DNA from: an uncultured bacterium
GTDB lineage: Bacteria > Patescibacteriota > Saccharimonadia > Saccharimonadales > Saccharimonadaceae
Length of the DNA stretch: 64,000 nucleotides
Reading direction: 5' to 3'
Assembly: GCA_938017895.1 (NCBI GenBank)
Contig: CALIJI010000006.1
Coordinates: 1-64,000, forward strand
Below the pieces are notes generated by a model. It was not told the DNA's origin. It made no database searches and saw nothing but the letters and a program-made list of their open reading frames with translations. Every line of letters begins with the position of its first letter. Position 1 is the first letter of the stretch. Both the position numbers and the translations under genes were made by a program. Below are positions 1-8,014 of this stretch, piece after piece.

Positions 1-1
1 T

Positions 2-1387
2 CTATTTAGTAATTACGACCATGACTTAATAGACTATAACGACTGGGAAAAAGGTGAAAAAGAGTTAGAAGAGAAGCGACGACAATCACTTCTCAAGATT
101 TTAAACTCAGGTAATGCCATTCACCAGCTGAATGAGCTTATTAGCCAAGCCAAGATTCCGTACACCATAGGATCTAGCCTGGGATCTATAGATTATCCAT
201 CCATCGAAAACATGCTATTGCCTAAATTCCTCAACGAAAATAAAGCTGAAAAAGAATTCATTAGTAACTTCATTTATACGAGATATTTCTATTATAAAGG
301 TGACGTCAGCTGGGTTGATAAGTTAGATTTTGCCAACTGGAATAACGAACAGAAAATTCTACTTCTCCTAGCTTTGCCATTTAGCCAAAGCACCTGGGAC
401 CTATTGGATACACAACAAAATAAAGACCTTACTAAAAGATACTGGGATAGGGTCGATAATTTTCGACGTACGGATGACAAATATTCCGAAGCTGCAGTTA
501 AGAATCTTCTGAAGGCAAAACGCCCCATAGCTGCAATTGAATATATTGCCTCAGCGATCATTATGGGTGATAGCTCCATCAAACAGCAAATTGATCCAGA
601 ACTATGCCTAAAAGCACTAATAATATCATTAAATACCACCGAAAACATTTCAGGCGCAGATAGCTTATGGTACGCAATAGGTAGTGTATTTAAATATTTA
701 TATGACAACATTGACTATACAATAACTAACCTATGGGAGGCAGAATGGGCCTACCTTGAACTATTTGTAGAACACGACATAGGACAACCGCGAGCATTAA
801 TATATCGAATTGCAAATGACGCAGATTTTTTCTGCGACTTAATTAAGATTTACAAACCAGACCCTCACGACACTAAGCACCAAGAGCTTGACGAGGCTAT
901 TCAATACAGACTATTTAAAATATTATCATTAACATTTAATGACTTTACGATCATGCCGGGCATAGACCAATATGGCACATTTCGAGAAGATAACTTTACT
1001 GCCTGGATACACAAGGTCGAAGAGATATGTAAGACGAGTGGACGCTTAGACATTGCCCGGTCTGTTATAGGTGGATACCTAATAAACTCCCCTGAAGATA
1101 AAAGCGGCTTATGGATCAACAAAACGGTAGCAGAAATTTTAGACCGAAATGATTCAGTATCCATGAGGTCCGGATACGGCAGAGGAGTATATAATTCACG
1201 TGGTGTTCATGCAGTGGACGAAACGGGCGAGACTGAGGCATCCTTGAGAGATAAATGGCGTAATCGCGCAGTTAAGGTTGAGACTTTAGGTTTTATAAAT
1301 CTTGCCACATCACTGCGTGAGCTTGCAGAGACTTACGAGCGAGAAAGGAATTATGTAATAGGTAAAAAACAATCCAGAAAACACTGA
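2..1387 (+). CDS. 3' part of a large protein of unknown function (5' truncated by window edge)
   Basis: The reading frame is open from base 2 and enters the window without a start, so the ATG at 212 is an internal Met and at least 461 residues are visible. The visible part looks mostly alpha-helical, with no membrane segment and no P-loop or nuclease motif that I recognise. Near the C-terminus there is an NSRGV sequence followed by a helical stretch with the pattern GFxxLAxxLRELAxxYE. I associate that ending with very large proteins of bacterial defence islands, but only from memory. It lies 124 bp upstream of the HTH-HEPN gene on the same strand and could form a unit with it. The catalytic part, if any, lies outside the window. 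Confidence 0.75.
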   Translation, partial: LFSNYDHDLIDYNDWEKGEKELEEKRRQSLLKILNSGNAIHQLNELISQAKIPYTIGSSLGSIDYPSIENMLLPKFLNENKAEKEFISNFIYTRYFYYKGDVSWVDKLDFANWNNEQKILLLLALPFSQSTWDLLDTQQNKDLTKRYWDRVDNFRRTDDKYSEAAVKNLLKAKRPIAAIEYIASAIIMGDSSIKQQIDPELCLKALIISLNTTENISGADSLWYAIGSVFKYLYDNIDYTITNLWEAEWAYLELFVEHDIGQPRALIYRIANDADFFCDLIKIYKPDPHDTKHQELDEAIQYRLFKILSLTFNDFTIMPGIDQYGTFREDNFTAWIHKVEEICKTSGRLDIARSVIGGYLINSPEDKSGLWINKTVAEILDRNDSVSMRSGYGRGVYNSRGVHAVDETGETEASLRDKWRNRAVKVETLGFINLATSLRELAETYERERNYVIGKKQSRKH

Positions 1388-1511
1388 TTGTTATGCTTGT
1401 AAAATCGACATAATGATGTGATAAACTCTTAATAGACTTAGGAGGTAATAATTAAGGATAATAAAAGTAAAATGTAATAAAAATTTTAATAAAGTTATAT
1501 ATACTAGATAT

Positions 1512-3626
1512 ATGGATTACAAAAAGAAACTACAAGAAATCATTGACATCAGTGGTCTTTCGCAACAGTTGCTAGCCGATGAAATAGGCACGTCTATCGT
1601 AACTCTCAACAATTGGCTGAACGGCAAGTCGGTTCCGACTCGTAAAGCTCTATTAGAAAAAATTGATGCGCTTTATAATAAATATTTACAAAACGGAGAC
1701 AAAGACTCAATAGGCAAAAGAATTAAATATTATGGCATCAGAGATTTAGCGACCATGTTTTATTTAAAACCAGCCGTAGAGCTACTTGAAAACTTTAATG
1801 AAAATAAAACCAATTACGACATCAATGATGTTTTAGAGCTATACAATGTTTATGTATATGTTAAGAACAAGGTTTTCCCAAAAGACCTCGATCAAGACAA
1901 GGCAGAAAAATTTATCAAGCTTAAGCCCAGTATGCTTAAGGTAATCTCATCTTTCTTTAATACAATAACAGAAGAAAATATCTTAGAGATAATTCAAGGC
2001 GTTGGATTTGATTACCACGACGATCTATTGAGGCTTCTCGCAGAACATAAGGTACACGAGAGAGTGAGCTCAGGAAAGATGATGCAGGCACTCAATTCTT
2101 CAAAAGTTGCTATCTGGAACATATTGGCCAACAAGAAGATCGTAAAACAATACGAGCAAGAGATAAAAGCACTGATTTTATCTGATACAGATAATGCTGA
2201 ATATATTATCCGGAAATACTTTGAAAAAAACGAAGACAAAGACATTCATTTGCCTGAAAGTCTTACGAAAGAGGAAGTGTACGATATACTGGAGAAATAT
2301 CTGAATAGCACGAACGCGAACCCTAACTATATGCAATTAATTGCTCAGGCAAAACCAATTCCAAGCAGGGGTATCGACGATAAAATAAAACTACTTGCAA
2401 GACAAAAATATAAGGCGTGGAATGATAATTTCTTTAAAGAAAATGAGAGTAATTTGATATTTGCTACAAAAGTGGCTATATCTGACTCTCAAAAAGAGCC
2501 TGTTGATATATCGCAAGATGGTCAGGTCTTTAAGTTTACCTATAGTAGAAAATGGCTAAAAGAACACTCGGATAATTTATCAGTGTTAAGCAATTTTATA
2601 CATATTTTCCCGATTGTAAACAAACATATGCTTCTTACATTACCATCATATTCATCACAACTAGGAATTTTTGAGCGCTTTATGAAAGTTGCTGGACGCG
2701 ATGAATATCCTGAAGGTGCTCACTTCCAATTCATAGACCAAAGTACCCTTATACAAACGATGATGTGCGAAAATTTCCTTCGTTCGGAAGGTAAGGATCT
2801 TGAAGGTATAATTGCTTGGTATTTTAATGAATACCTAAAGGATGCATTTGGTGCTGATGGTTTTAGCTACGTAGCGTCAAGCACGAGTGCTACATACCTC
2901 GAAAGGTGTAAACATGTTTTTAGTGAGATGGATAGCGTTATTAAACAATTCAAATTATATGTCGAGAATGGTAGCATAGATCAAGGACTTTTGGCGATTA
3001 CATCCAAGTCTCCCGATTATAAGGAAATTCCTAGCCAGTTGCTAGGCAAGTATGTATATACGACGGAAAGCACTGAGATATTTGAAATAATGTATTACCT
3101 CTTTTCCGACCAATCAGTACTAACGTACATAGATGACACTCTCAAAGATAAGGATTTTGCAAGCCTACTGACTAATTATGAAATTAAATACCGTGAATTT
3201 CACGATTATCAAAAACAATCTCTAGATAAGCTTATTGAGTGGGGGATTATCAAAAACGCGTCGAAGCGCTTAGTATTCCAGAGTAAGCTACAAGTGTCGA
3301 TATTGAGAAACCTGTTTCAAACAGAGGCGTTAAATTATCATCATTACTCTACCGACAGTAAAGCTGAGATAAACGCAATGATTGGTAGAGGTTGGCTAAT
3401 GAAAGAGGGGTCACTTCTGACTAGATCAGAAGCAAAATATTTTAGCTACTACTTAAATCAAAAAGAATTTAGTAACGGATACGATCTTCGAAATATCTAT
3501 ATGCATGGGACTATGTCTAAGGATGACAAGTCAAATGAGGAGAAGCATTATAAAACATATATCATAGCATTAAGGTTTCTAATAGCATTAATTATCAAGA
3601 TCGACGATGATTTCTCTGCTAAATAG
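1512..3626 (+). CDS. HTH (XRE-like) protein with C-terminal HEPN-like RNase motif
   Basis: 704 aa. Residues about 5-60 form an XRE/Cro-type helix-turn-helix (LSQQLLADEIGTSIVTLNNW, then WLNGKSVP). The middle 550 residues are helical and unrecognised. The C-terminal 60 residues carry LRNIYMHG, in which Arg660 and His665 give the R-x4-H spacing of HEPN ribonucleases, followed by a long helix; this is the usual HEPN layout. No signal peptide or membrane segment is present. Family knowledge: HEPN domains act as toxins or abortive-infection RNases. Inference: a self-regulating or DNA-sensing toxin or defence effector. The ATG has no Shine-Dalgarno (the GGAGG at 1441-1445 is too far away). It lies between the partial gene and a recombinase remnant. 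Confidence 0.75.
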   Translation: MDYKKKLQEIIDISGLSQQLLADEIGTSIVTLNNWLNGKSVPTRKALLEKIDALYNKYLQNGDKDSIGKRIKYYGIRDLATMFYLKPAVELLENFNENKTNYDINDVLELYNVYVYVKNKVFPKDLDQDKAEKFIKLKPSMLKVISSFFNTITEENILEIIQGVGFDYHDDLLRLLAEHKVHERVSSGKMMQALNSSKVAIWNILANKKIVKQYEQEIKALILSDTDNAEYIIRKYFEKNEDKDIHLPESLTKEEVYDILEKYLNSTNANPNYMQLIAQAKPIPSRGIDDKIKLLARQKYKAWNDNFFKENESNLIFATKVAISDSQKEPVDISQDGQVFKFTYSRKWLKEHSDNLSVLSNFIHIFPIVNKHMLLTLPSYSSQLGIFERFMKVAGRDEYPEGAHFQFIDQSTLIQTMMCENFLRSEGKDLEGIIAWYFNEYLKDAFGADGFSYVASSTSATYLERCKHVFSEMDSVIKQFKLYVENGSIDQGLLAITSKSPDYKEIPSQLLGKYVYTTESTEIFEIMYYLFSDQSVLTYIDDTLKDKDFASLLTNYEIKYREFHDYQKQSLDKLIEWGIIKNASKRLVFQSKLQVSILRNLFQTEALNYHHYSTDSKAEINAMIGRGWLMKEGSLLTRSEAKYFSYYLNQKEFSNGYDLRNIYMHGTMSKDDKSNEEKHYKTYIIALRFLIALIIKIDDDFSAK

Positions 3627-3797
3627 TCTCGAATGCTATTTTGGATATATAAAATTCTATTCAAGATTCATGATTCAAGGGGACTTCACTTTTAAAGTAG
3701 TTTTTTGCAAGACTAGTAATAATGTTTTGTAGGGATACAATATTTAAGCTAATAGAGTCGTTGTAGTTTATAATGTTCGTACAGGGATGAATATTGA

Positions 3798-4259
3798 GTT
3801 AAATGGGCTCGAGAAGAAGATTTAACTGAACAAATGTTAGAGCATTTAAGAAAGATTCAACCAACGACCGAACAATTTAAGCAGGTAGTAGAAGTTGCCA
3901 AATCTTCAAATGGGATTATGAGAAATCGTATTAAAAATGAAAAGATAGTTATTCGTGCATAAATCATAAAATATGAAAACCGAATTAGTAGACTTCAGGA
4001 CTTATACTTAGATTGCGAAATAACCAAAGATGAATATAAAAAGAAGCAACAAGAAATTTCTAACAATCTTAAATTATTGAATGAAAAATACGACAATATT
4101 GGCGAATCTGGGCTTAACTTCTATGAAAACATCACCGCAATGATGGAAGTAGTATTAAGTGCCTCTGATATTTTCGAAAGTTCTAATATAGAAGAAAGGA
4201 ATCACATTCTTGAAATTGTATTTCAGAACCTTAAACTTCGAGACGAAAACTACTGTTAA
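3798..4259 (+). pseudogene. Degenerate C-terminal part of a large serine recombinase
   Basis: A single frame runs from about 3798 to 4259 and is broken by one in-frame TAA at 3960-3962. After that stop the translation reads RISRLQDLYLDCEITKDEY, then a coiled-coil stretch, then HILEIVFQNLKLRDENY. This is the typical C-terminal tail of large serine recombinases (LxxLYLDGxIxxxxY, then IFxNLxL). The catalytic resolvase domain and most of the zinc-ribbon domain are missing, so the protein cannot be active. It sits 50 bp from tRNA-Gln and marks the right edge of the accessory island. An intact copy would be about 500 aa; about 150 codons remain here. The 170 bp between the HTH-HEPN stop and this frame show no coding potential that I can defend. 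Confidence 0.7.
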
Positions 4260-4261
4260 AA

Positions 4262-4292
4262 TACAAAAAACCATTCGACAAAATGGTCTTTT
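4262..4292 (-). terminator. Terminator downstream of tRNA-Gln
   Basis: ACCATT and AATGGT (4270-4287) form a 6-bp stem with a 6-nt loop. On the minus strand the stem is followed by a T run (TTTTTTG), as in a Rho-independent terminator. It ends the tRNA-Gln transcript, and any reverse read into the island. Confidence 0.6.
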
Positions 4293-4309
4293 GTAAAAAT
4301 AATTCCGCC

Positions 4310-4384
4310 TGGCTGGGATGGAGGGATTCGAACCCCCGAATGGCGGGACCAGAACCCGCTGCCTTACCACTTGGCGACATCCCA
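4310..4384 (-). tRNA. trnQ: tRNA-Gln (anticodon CTG)
   Basis: The acceptor TGGGATG pairs with CATCCCA, the discriminator is G and CCA is encoded. The anticodon stem is GCGGG/CCCGC and the loop TTCTGGT puts CTG at positions 34-36. The T arm contains GGTTCGAAT. The gene flanks the recombinase remnant and may have been the integration target; a duplicated tRNA 3' end would lie upstream of the window. Confidence 0.93.
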
Positions 4385-4431
4385 ATGTAATATAATTTTA
4401 GCAAAGAAACCAACTGAAGTCAAGATAGCTA

Positions 4432-5073
4432 TTATCTAGAATTACTTTTTCGCCACTCGGCAATTTTAGTATGATGACCGCTAAGTAGAACTTCGGGGAC
4501 TTGATAACCTTGATAATTTGCCGGACGGGTGTATTGAGGGAATTCAAGATTGTCGCCATGCGAATAGCTTTCTATTTCGGCGGAAGTCTCGCCACCGAGT
4601 ACGCCTGGCATTAGACGTACAACAGAGTCGATTAATACCATAGCAGGGATTTCTCCACCTGTTAAAACAAATTTACCGATAGAAATTTTTTCATCAACGA
4701 TTTTAAAAATCCGCTCATCAAAACCTTCATAATGCCCGCAAAGTATTATTAGGTCATTATTTTGCTCGGCGTAGTTAGCGGCTTTGGCTTGGTTCCAGAT
4801 TTTTTCGCTGGGCGACATAGCAATAACACGCGCTTGAGGAGAATATTTTTTAGCGAATTCAACTGCCGCAAAAAGAGGTTCAGGCTTTAATAGCATTCCG
4901 TCGCCGCCGCCATAAGGAATATCATCTACTTGCTTTCGTGGGCCGATACCGAAGTTGCGGAGGTTTATAATCCTGAATTCTACGGCGCCGTTTTTTTGCG
5001 CCTTCCACATCATAGAGGTGTTCAATACTGGCTCAAACATTTCAGGGAAAAGGGTGATAACTTGAATCTTCAT
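4432..5073 (-). CDS. trmD: tRNA (guanine37-N1)-methyltransferase
   Basis: 213 aa. TrmD methylates N1 of G37 in tRNAs with G at position 36, using S-adenosylmethionine, and so prevents +1 frameshifting. Visible family motifs are ITLFPEMF (6-13), IPYGGGDGML (52-61), CGHYEGFDERI (112-122), SIGKFVLTGGE (131-141), YTRP (181-184) and the C-terminal VPEVLLSGHH (192-201). The frame opens six codons earlier at 5091, but MKIQVITLFPE is the family N-terminus, so 5073 is chosen. A strong terminator separates it from khpA, so it is probably transcribed on its own. The usual neighbours rimM and rplS are absent, and rpsP is 57 kb away. Confidence 0.96.
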   Translation of the reverse strand: MKIQVITLFPEMFEPVLNTSMMWKAQKNGAVEFRIINLRNFGIGPRKQVDDIPYGGGDGMLLKPEPLFAAVEFAKKYSPQARVIAMSPSEKIWNQAKAANYAEQNNDLIILCGHYEGFDERIFKIVDEKISIGKFVLTGGEIPAMVLIDSVVRLMPGVLGGETSAEIESYSHGDNLEFPQYTRPANYQGYQVPEVLLSGHHTKIAEWRKSNSR

Positions 5074-5121
5074 CGGTATAAATTTTAACATTTTTATACT
5101 ATTTTAGCAAATTTATATAAA

Positions 5122-5159
5122 CTAAAAATCCAGCCACAGTATATCGGCTGGATTTTTAG
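5122..5159 (-). terminator. Strong Rho-independent terminator after khpA
   Basis: A perfect 14-bp stem, 5122-5135 with 5146-5159, has a 10-nt loop and ends in TTTTTAG on the minus strand. It separates khpA from trmD. Confidence 0.85.
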
Positions 5160-5183
5160 CAAGTATAAGCTCTCAAACTTTTC

Positions 5184-5246
5184 TTAGTTTGCTCGCATTA
5201 GAGCTTTCCGCAGTTCAATTTTAAAAGCATTCACGAAACTCCACAT
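5184..5246 (-). CDS. Possible 20-residue small ORF after khpA
   Basis: ATG to TAA gives MWSFVNAFKIELRKALMRAN, which would form a basic amphipathic helix. It starts 28 nt after the khpA stop and ends before the terminator, so it lies inside the khpA transcript. There is no Shine-Dalgarno. The stretch just before and over its start, ACGCTTGTGC on the plus strand, is repeated after rarA at 48 kb. It may be untranslated 3' UTR sequence; coding status is uncertain. Confidence 0.25.
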   Translation of the reverse strand: MWSFVNAFKIELRKALMRAN

Positions 5247-5274
5247 AACGCTTGTGCTTTATGAACTAATATTA

Positions 5275-5634
5275 TTATATATCAAAGTTATCTAAATCTG
5301 CAAGCTCTTTTCGAGTATTTTTTGCGAAAGAACTTTGGTTTTCCACAGCTTTAACTGTTGAATTTTCCACAGCAGAAGTTTTATCTTCGGCGCTATCAAT
5401 GATTTTAAGATTGTATCGAGCGTCATTTTTAGAACCTAATGCACGAAGTAGTGAACGAAGGCTCTGTGCAGTTGCACCACGACGGCCGATTATTCGGCCC
5501 AGGTCATCAGTGTTTACAGTTAGAGTTAGCAAAACTCCTTTTTCGTCAATTTCTCGTTCGACTTTAACGTCTTCTGGATTTTCGACTAAATTTTTTACAA
5601 TATATTCAACAAATTGCTGGTCAATTGAGGCCAT
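5275..5634 (-). CDS. khpA: KhpA-type KH-domain RNA-binding protein
   Basis: 119 aa. It is a small single KH domain with the RNA-binding loop IIGRRGAT (GxxG at 50-53, type GRRG), about 75 residues long, plus a polar, probably disordered tail of about 40 residues that ends in a cluster of acidic residues. Family knowledge: KhpA, with KhpB, is an RNA chaperone that affects cell division and small-RNA function, and is usually encoded between rpsP and trmD. Here trmD follows but rpsP does not precede. An SD-like AGGAGT lies upstream of the ATG. The tail is longer than the usual 75-80 aa family length. Confidence 0.9.
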   Translation of the reverse strand: MASIDQQFVEYIVKNLVENPEDVKVEREIDEKGVLLTLTVNTDDLGRIIGRRGATAQSLRSLLRALGSKNDARYNLKIIDSAEDKTSAVENSTVKAVENQSSFAKNTRKELADLDNFDI

Positions 5635-5657
5635 CTCAGTACTCCTTTTAATTTAGC

Positions 5658-8006
5658 TTATGATTTGATTTTATCATAATTTATATATTTTGGCAATGTA
5701 GAGAAGACAGTAAAGATAATTATAGAGATAATCATGATTGATGTGTAGATCGGGAATGTTTTTGCATTCAAAGTGCCAATTTCGAGGAGTGGTCGGAATA
5801 GAATCGCTGAGGCAAAAAGGGCAATGAAAGTTTCTACTACCAAAGCGAATCGTAGCCAATTGAACGGCAAGCAGGCACGAATAACCGATAAGAAACTGAT
5901 TGATCCAAGTAGATAGTAGGAAGCGGTTGAAATATCTTGCGTGCTCCAACCGTGGTTTACTCCAAAAATTCGAACAAATATAACTGAGAAAATCACTATT
6001 AAAGCGCTCGGTAGTGCTGCAAACATTGATTTTTTAAGAAAATCTTTTTCGATTGGATTTTGGTTGCGTTCAAAGGTTAATATGAACGGCGGGAATCCTT
6101 CAATTAATTGGTCGATAATAGTTATTTGGATTGGTATAAATGGAAATATCAAAAGCATATCGGCGCCTAGTGCTAGACTGCTGATGCATATAATAGCTAG
6201 CAAGAATGAATAGATTGTTTTAATGAAAAAGATTGGTGCGATGCGAGCAATATTATTGACGACACGACGACCTTCAAATAGTATCTCTGGCATATCATTA
6301 AAGTCGGAATTTAATAAAACTAGGTTAGCAATTTGACGAGTAGCTGGGTCGCCTTCTGCCATCACAATAGAGCAATCAGCTTCTCTGAGGGCTAGGATGT
6401 CGTTTACGCCATCGCCAGTCATAGCAACAGTTCGACCTTTTTTCTTGAGGGTTTTAATGATTAATTTTTTCTGATGTGGGGAAACGCGGCCAAAAATAGC
6501 AGTTTTTTCAGCGATTGCACGAAGTTTTTGATCTGAAACGGTTGAACAATCAATATAACTATCGTAGTTTTTAAAACCGGCTTTATGGGCGATATTTGAA
6601 ACAGTGATTGGATTATCTCCAGAGATGATTTTGAGATCAACTTTTTGCGAGCGTAAATATTCTAGAGTCTCACGAGCACCGTCGCGGATCGGATCGGTGA
6701 TTTCTAGTACGGCTAGTTTAGAGATTTTAGCAGGAAGCTTGATTTTGCGATTATCGATTTTACTATCTGAAAAAGCAAGTGCTAACACACGAGAACCACG
6801 AGATTGGGCCTCTTCAGCTTGTTTTGGTGATTTATCGAAAATTATTTCAGGGGCACCGAGAATAATTGTGCCAAGATTGACAATTTCCATCGATCCCCAT
6901 TTACGATCGCTTGAGAATGGGATGATATTTTCCGCAGAAAAATCATGTGTAGTTTTGTTGGTAAATTTACGAATTGCCGTAGCAGTTTGATTCGAATCTT
7001 CACTAAACTGCATATATGCGGCAAGTATTTGCTGGATCTGCTCGTCTGAGAACTTCTTTGATAGAAAATGAATTTCCTCGACTTTCATTTTTCCCTCAGT
7101 GATTGTACCGGTTTTATCAAGGCATAATGTATCAACTCTAGCTAGAGTTTCAACTGAATACATCTCTTGAACTAGAATTTTTCTCATTCCAAGTTTAACT
7201 ACCGCAGTTAATAGAGATGTGATCGTGAGAAGGGCGATTCCTTTTGGTAGCATACCTAATAGCGGAGCAGCAGTATAAATGACGGATTGTTTAACGGGTA
7301 GGGATTTAATTAGGAGTGCTTCAAGAAAAAGGGCAACACCAAAAGGTATTATAATTTTGCCTGTAAATTTAGCGATTTTGTTGAGCGAATTAAGGATTCG
7401 AGAATTGATAGGTTTGAGAATTTTTGCCTCGGCCATAAGTTTTGCAGCGTAATTTTCTGCTCCAACCCTTGAAACTCGGGCGAGAATTTTCCCGCTAGCC
7501 AGAAAACTGCCTGATAAAACTTCGGATCCATTTTCTTTTAGGACTAAGTCGCTTTCGCCAGTTAGCATTGCTTCATTAGCTTCAGCTACGCCATGCACTA
7601 CAACGGCATCACTAGGTATTTGCTCGCCGGCGGAAAGTTCTATAATGTCACCGAGGACAATTTCTTCCGGATCAATTTCTTGTTTACGACCACTGCGAAT
7701 GACCTTTATTTTTTCACGACTCATTAAATTGAGTTTATCGATCATTTTTTTAGCGCGAATTTCGATAGCAATTCCTGATGCGCAGTTAAAAATAATCGCC
7801 GCAAAAAAGATTGTATTTGTCCAAGCTTGAACTGCTAGTAGCGCGATGAAAATTACAAAATTTAATAGATTAAAAAGAGTAAAAACATTACGCTTAAAAA
7901 TTCCCCAATATCCGTTGCTGGAATCGTTCTCGAAAACATTTTGATTCCCCAGCTCAATTTGCTTTTTTACTTCGTTTTTGGTTAAACCGCTTATTTTTTT
8001 ATCCAT
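5658..8006 (-). CDS. P-type cation-transporting ATPase, CtpE-like
   Basis: 782 aa. Phosphorylation motif DKTGT (297-301), actuator motif TGES (149-152) and hinge GDGVND (531-536) are all intact, with two plus two N-terminal membrane segments and about six after residue 580. The transmembrane-4 site reads GMLPKG rather than the PEGL of Ca2+/Mg2+ pumps or the CPC of heavy-metal pumps. The following stretch (VQEMYSVETLARVDTLCLDK) resembles mycobacterial CtpE, a Ca2+ exporter or importer. It lacks an N-terminal metal-binding domain. Inference: plasma-membrane Ca2+ or other divalent cation transport. The Lys at the ion site is unusual. It follows rny by 8 nt and precedes khpA, so the three may be cotranscribed. 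Confidence 0.9.
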   Translation of the reverse strand: MDKKISGLTKNEVKKQIELGNQNVFENDSSNGYWGIFKRNVFTLFNLLNFVIFIALLAVQAWTNTIFFAAIIFNCASGIAIEIRAKKMIDKLNLMSREKIKVIRSGRKQEIDPEEIVLGDIIELSAGEQIPSDAVVVHGVAEANEAMLTGESDLVLKENGSEVLSGSFLASGKILARVSRVGAENYAAKLMAEAKILKPINSRILNSLNKIAKFTGKIIIPFGVALFLEALLIKSLPVKQSVIYTAAPLLGMLPKGIALLTITSLLTAVVKLGMRKILVQEMYSVETLARVDTLCLDKTGTITEGKMKVEEIHFLSKKFSDEQIQQILAAYMQFSEDSNQTATAIRKFTNKTTHDFSAENIIPFSSDRKWGSMEIVNLGTIILGAPEIIFDKSPKQAEEAQSRGSRVLALAFSDSKIDNRKIKLPAKISKLAVLEITDPIRDGARETLEYLRSQKVDLKIISGDNPITVSNIAHKAGFKNYDSYIDCSTVSDQKLRAIAEKTAIFGRVSPHQKKLIIKTLKKKGRTVAMTGDGVNDILALREADCSIVMAEGDPATRQIANLVLLNSDFNDMPEILFEGRRVVNNIARIAPIFFIKTIYSFLLAIICISSLALGADMLLIFPFIPIQITIIDQLIEGFPPFILTFERNQNPIEKDFLKKSMFAALPSALIVIFSVIFVRIFGVNHGWSTQDISTASYYLLGSISFLSVIRACLPFNWLRFALVVETFIALFASAILFRPLLEIGTLNAKTFPIYTSIMIISIIIFTVFSTLPKYINYDKIKS

Positions 8007-8014
8007 GTTTTATC

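Noticed and set aside
1441..1445. GGAGG as ribosome site for the HTH-HEPN gene
   Set aside because: It is 66 nt upstream of the ATG. The only nearby frame is an 8-codon ATT-started one, not worth calling.
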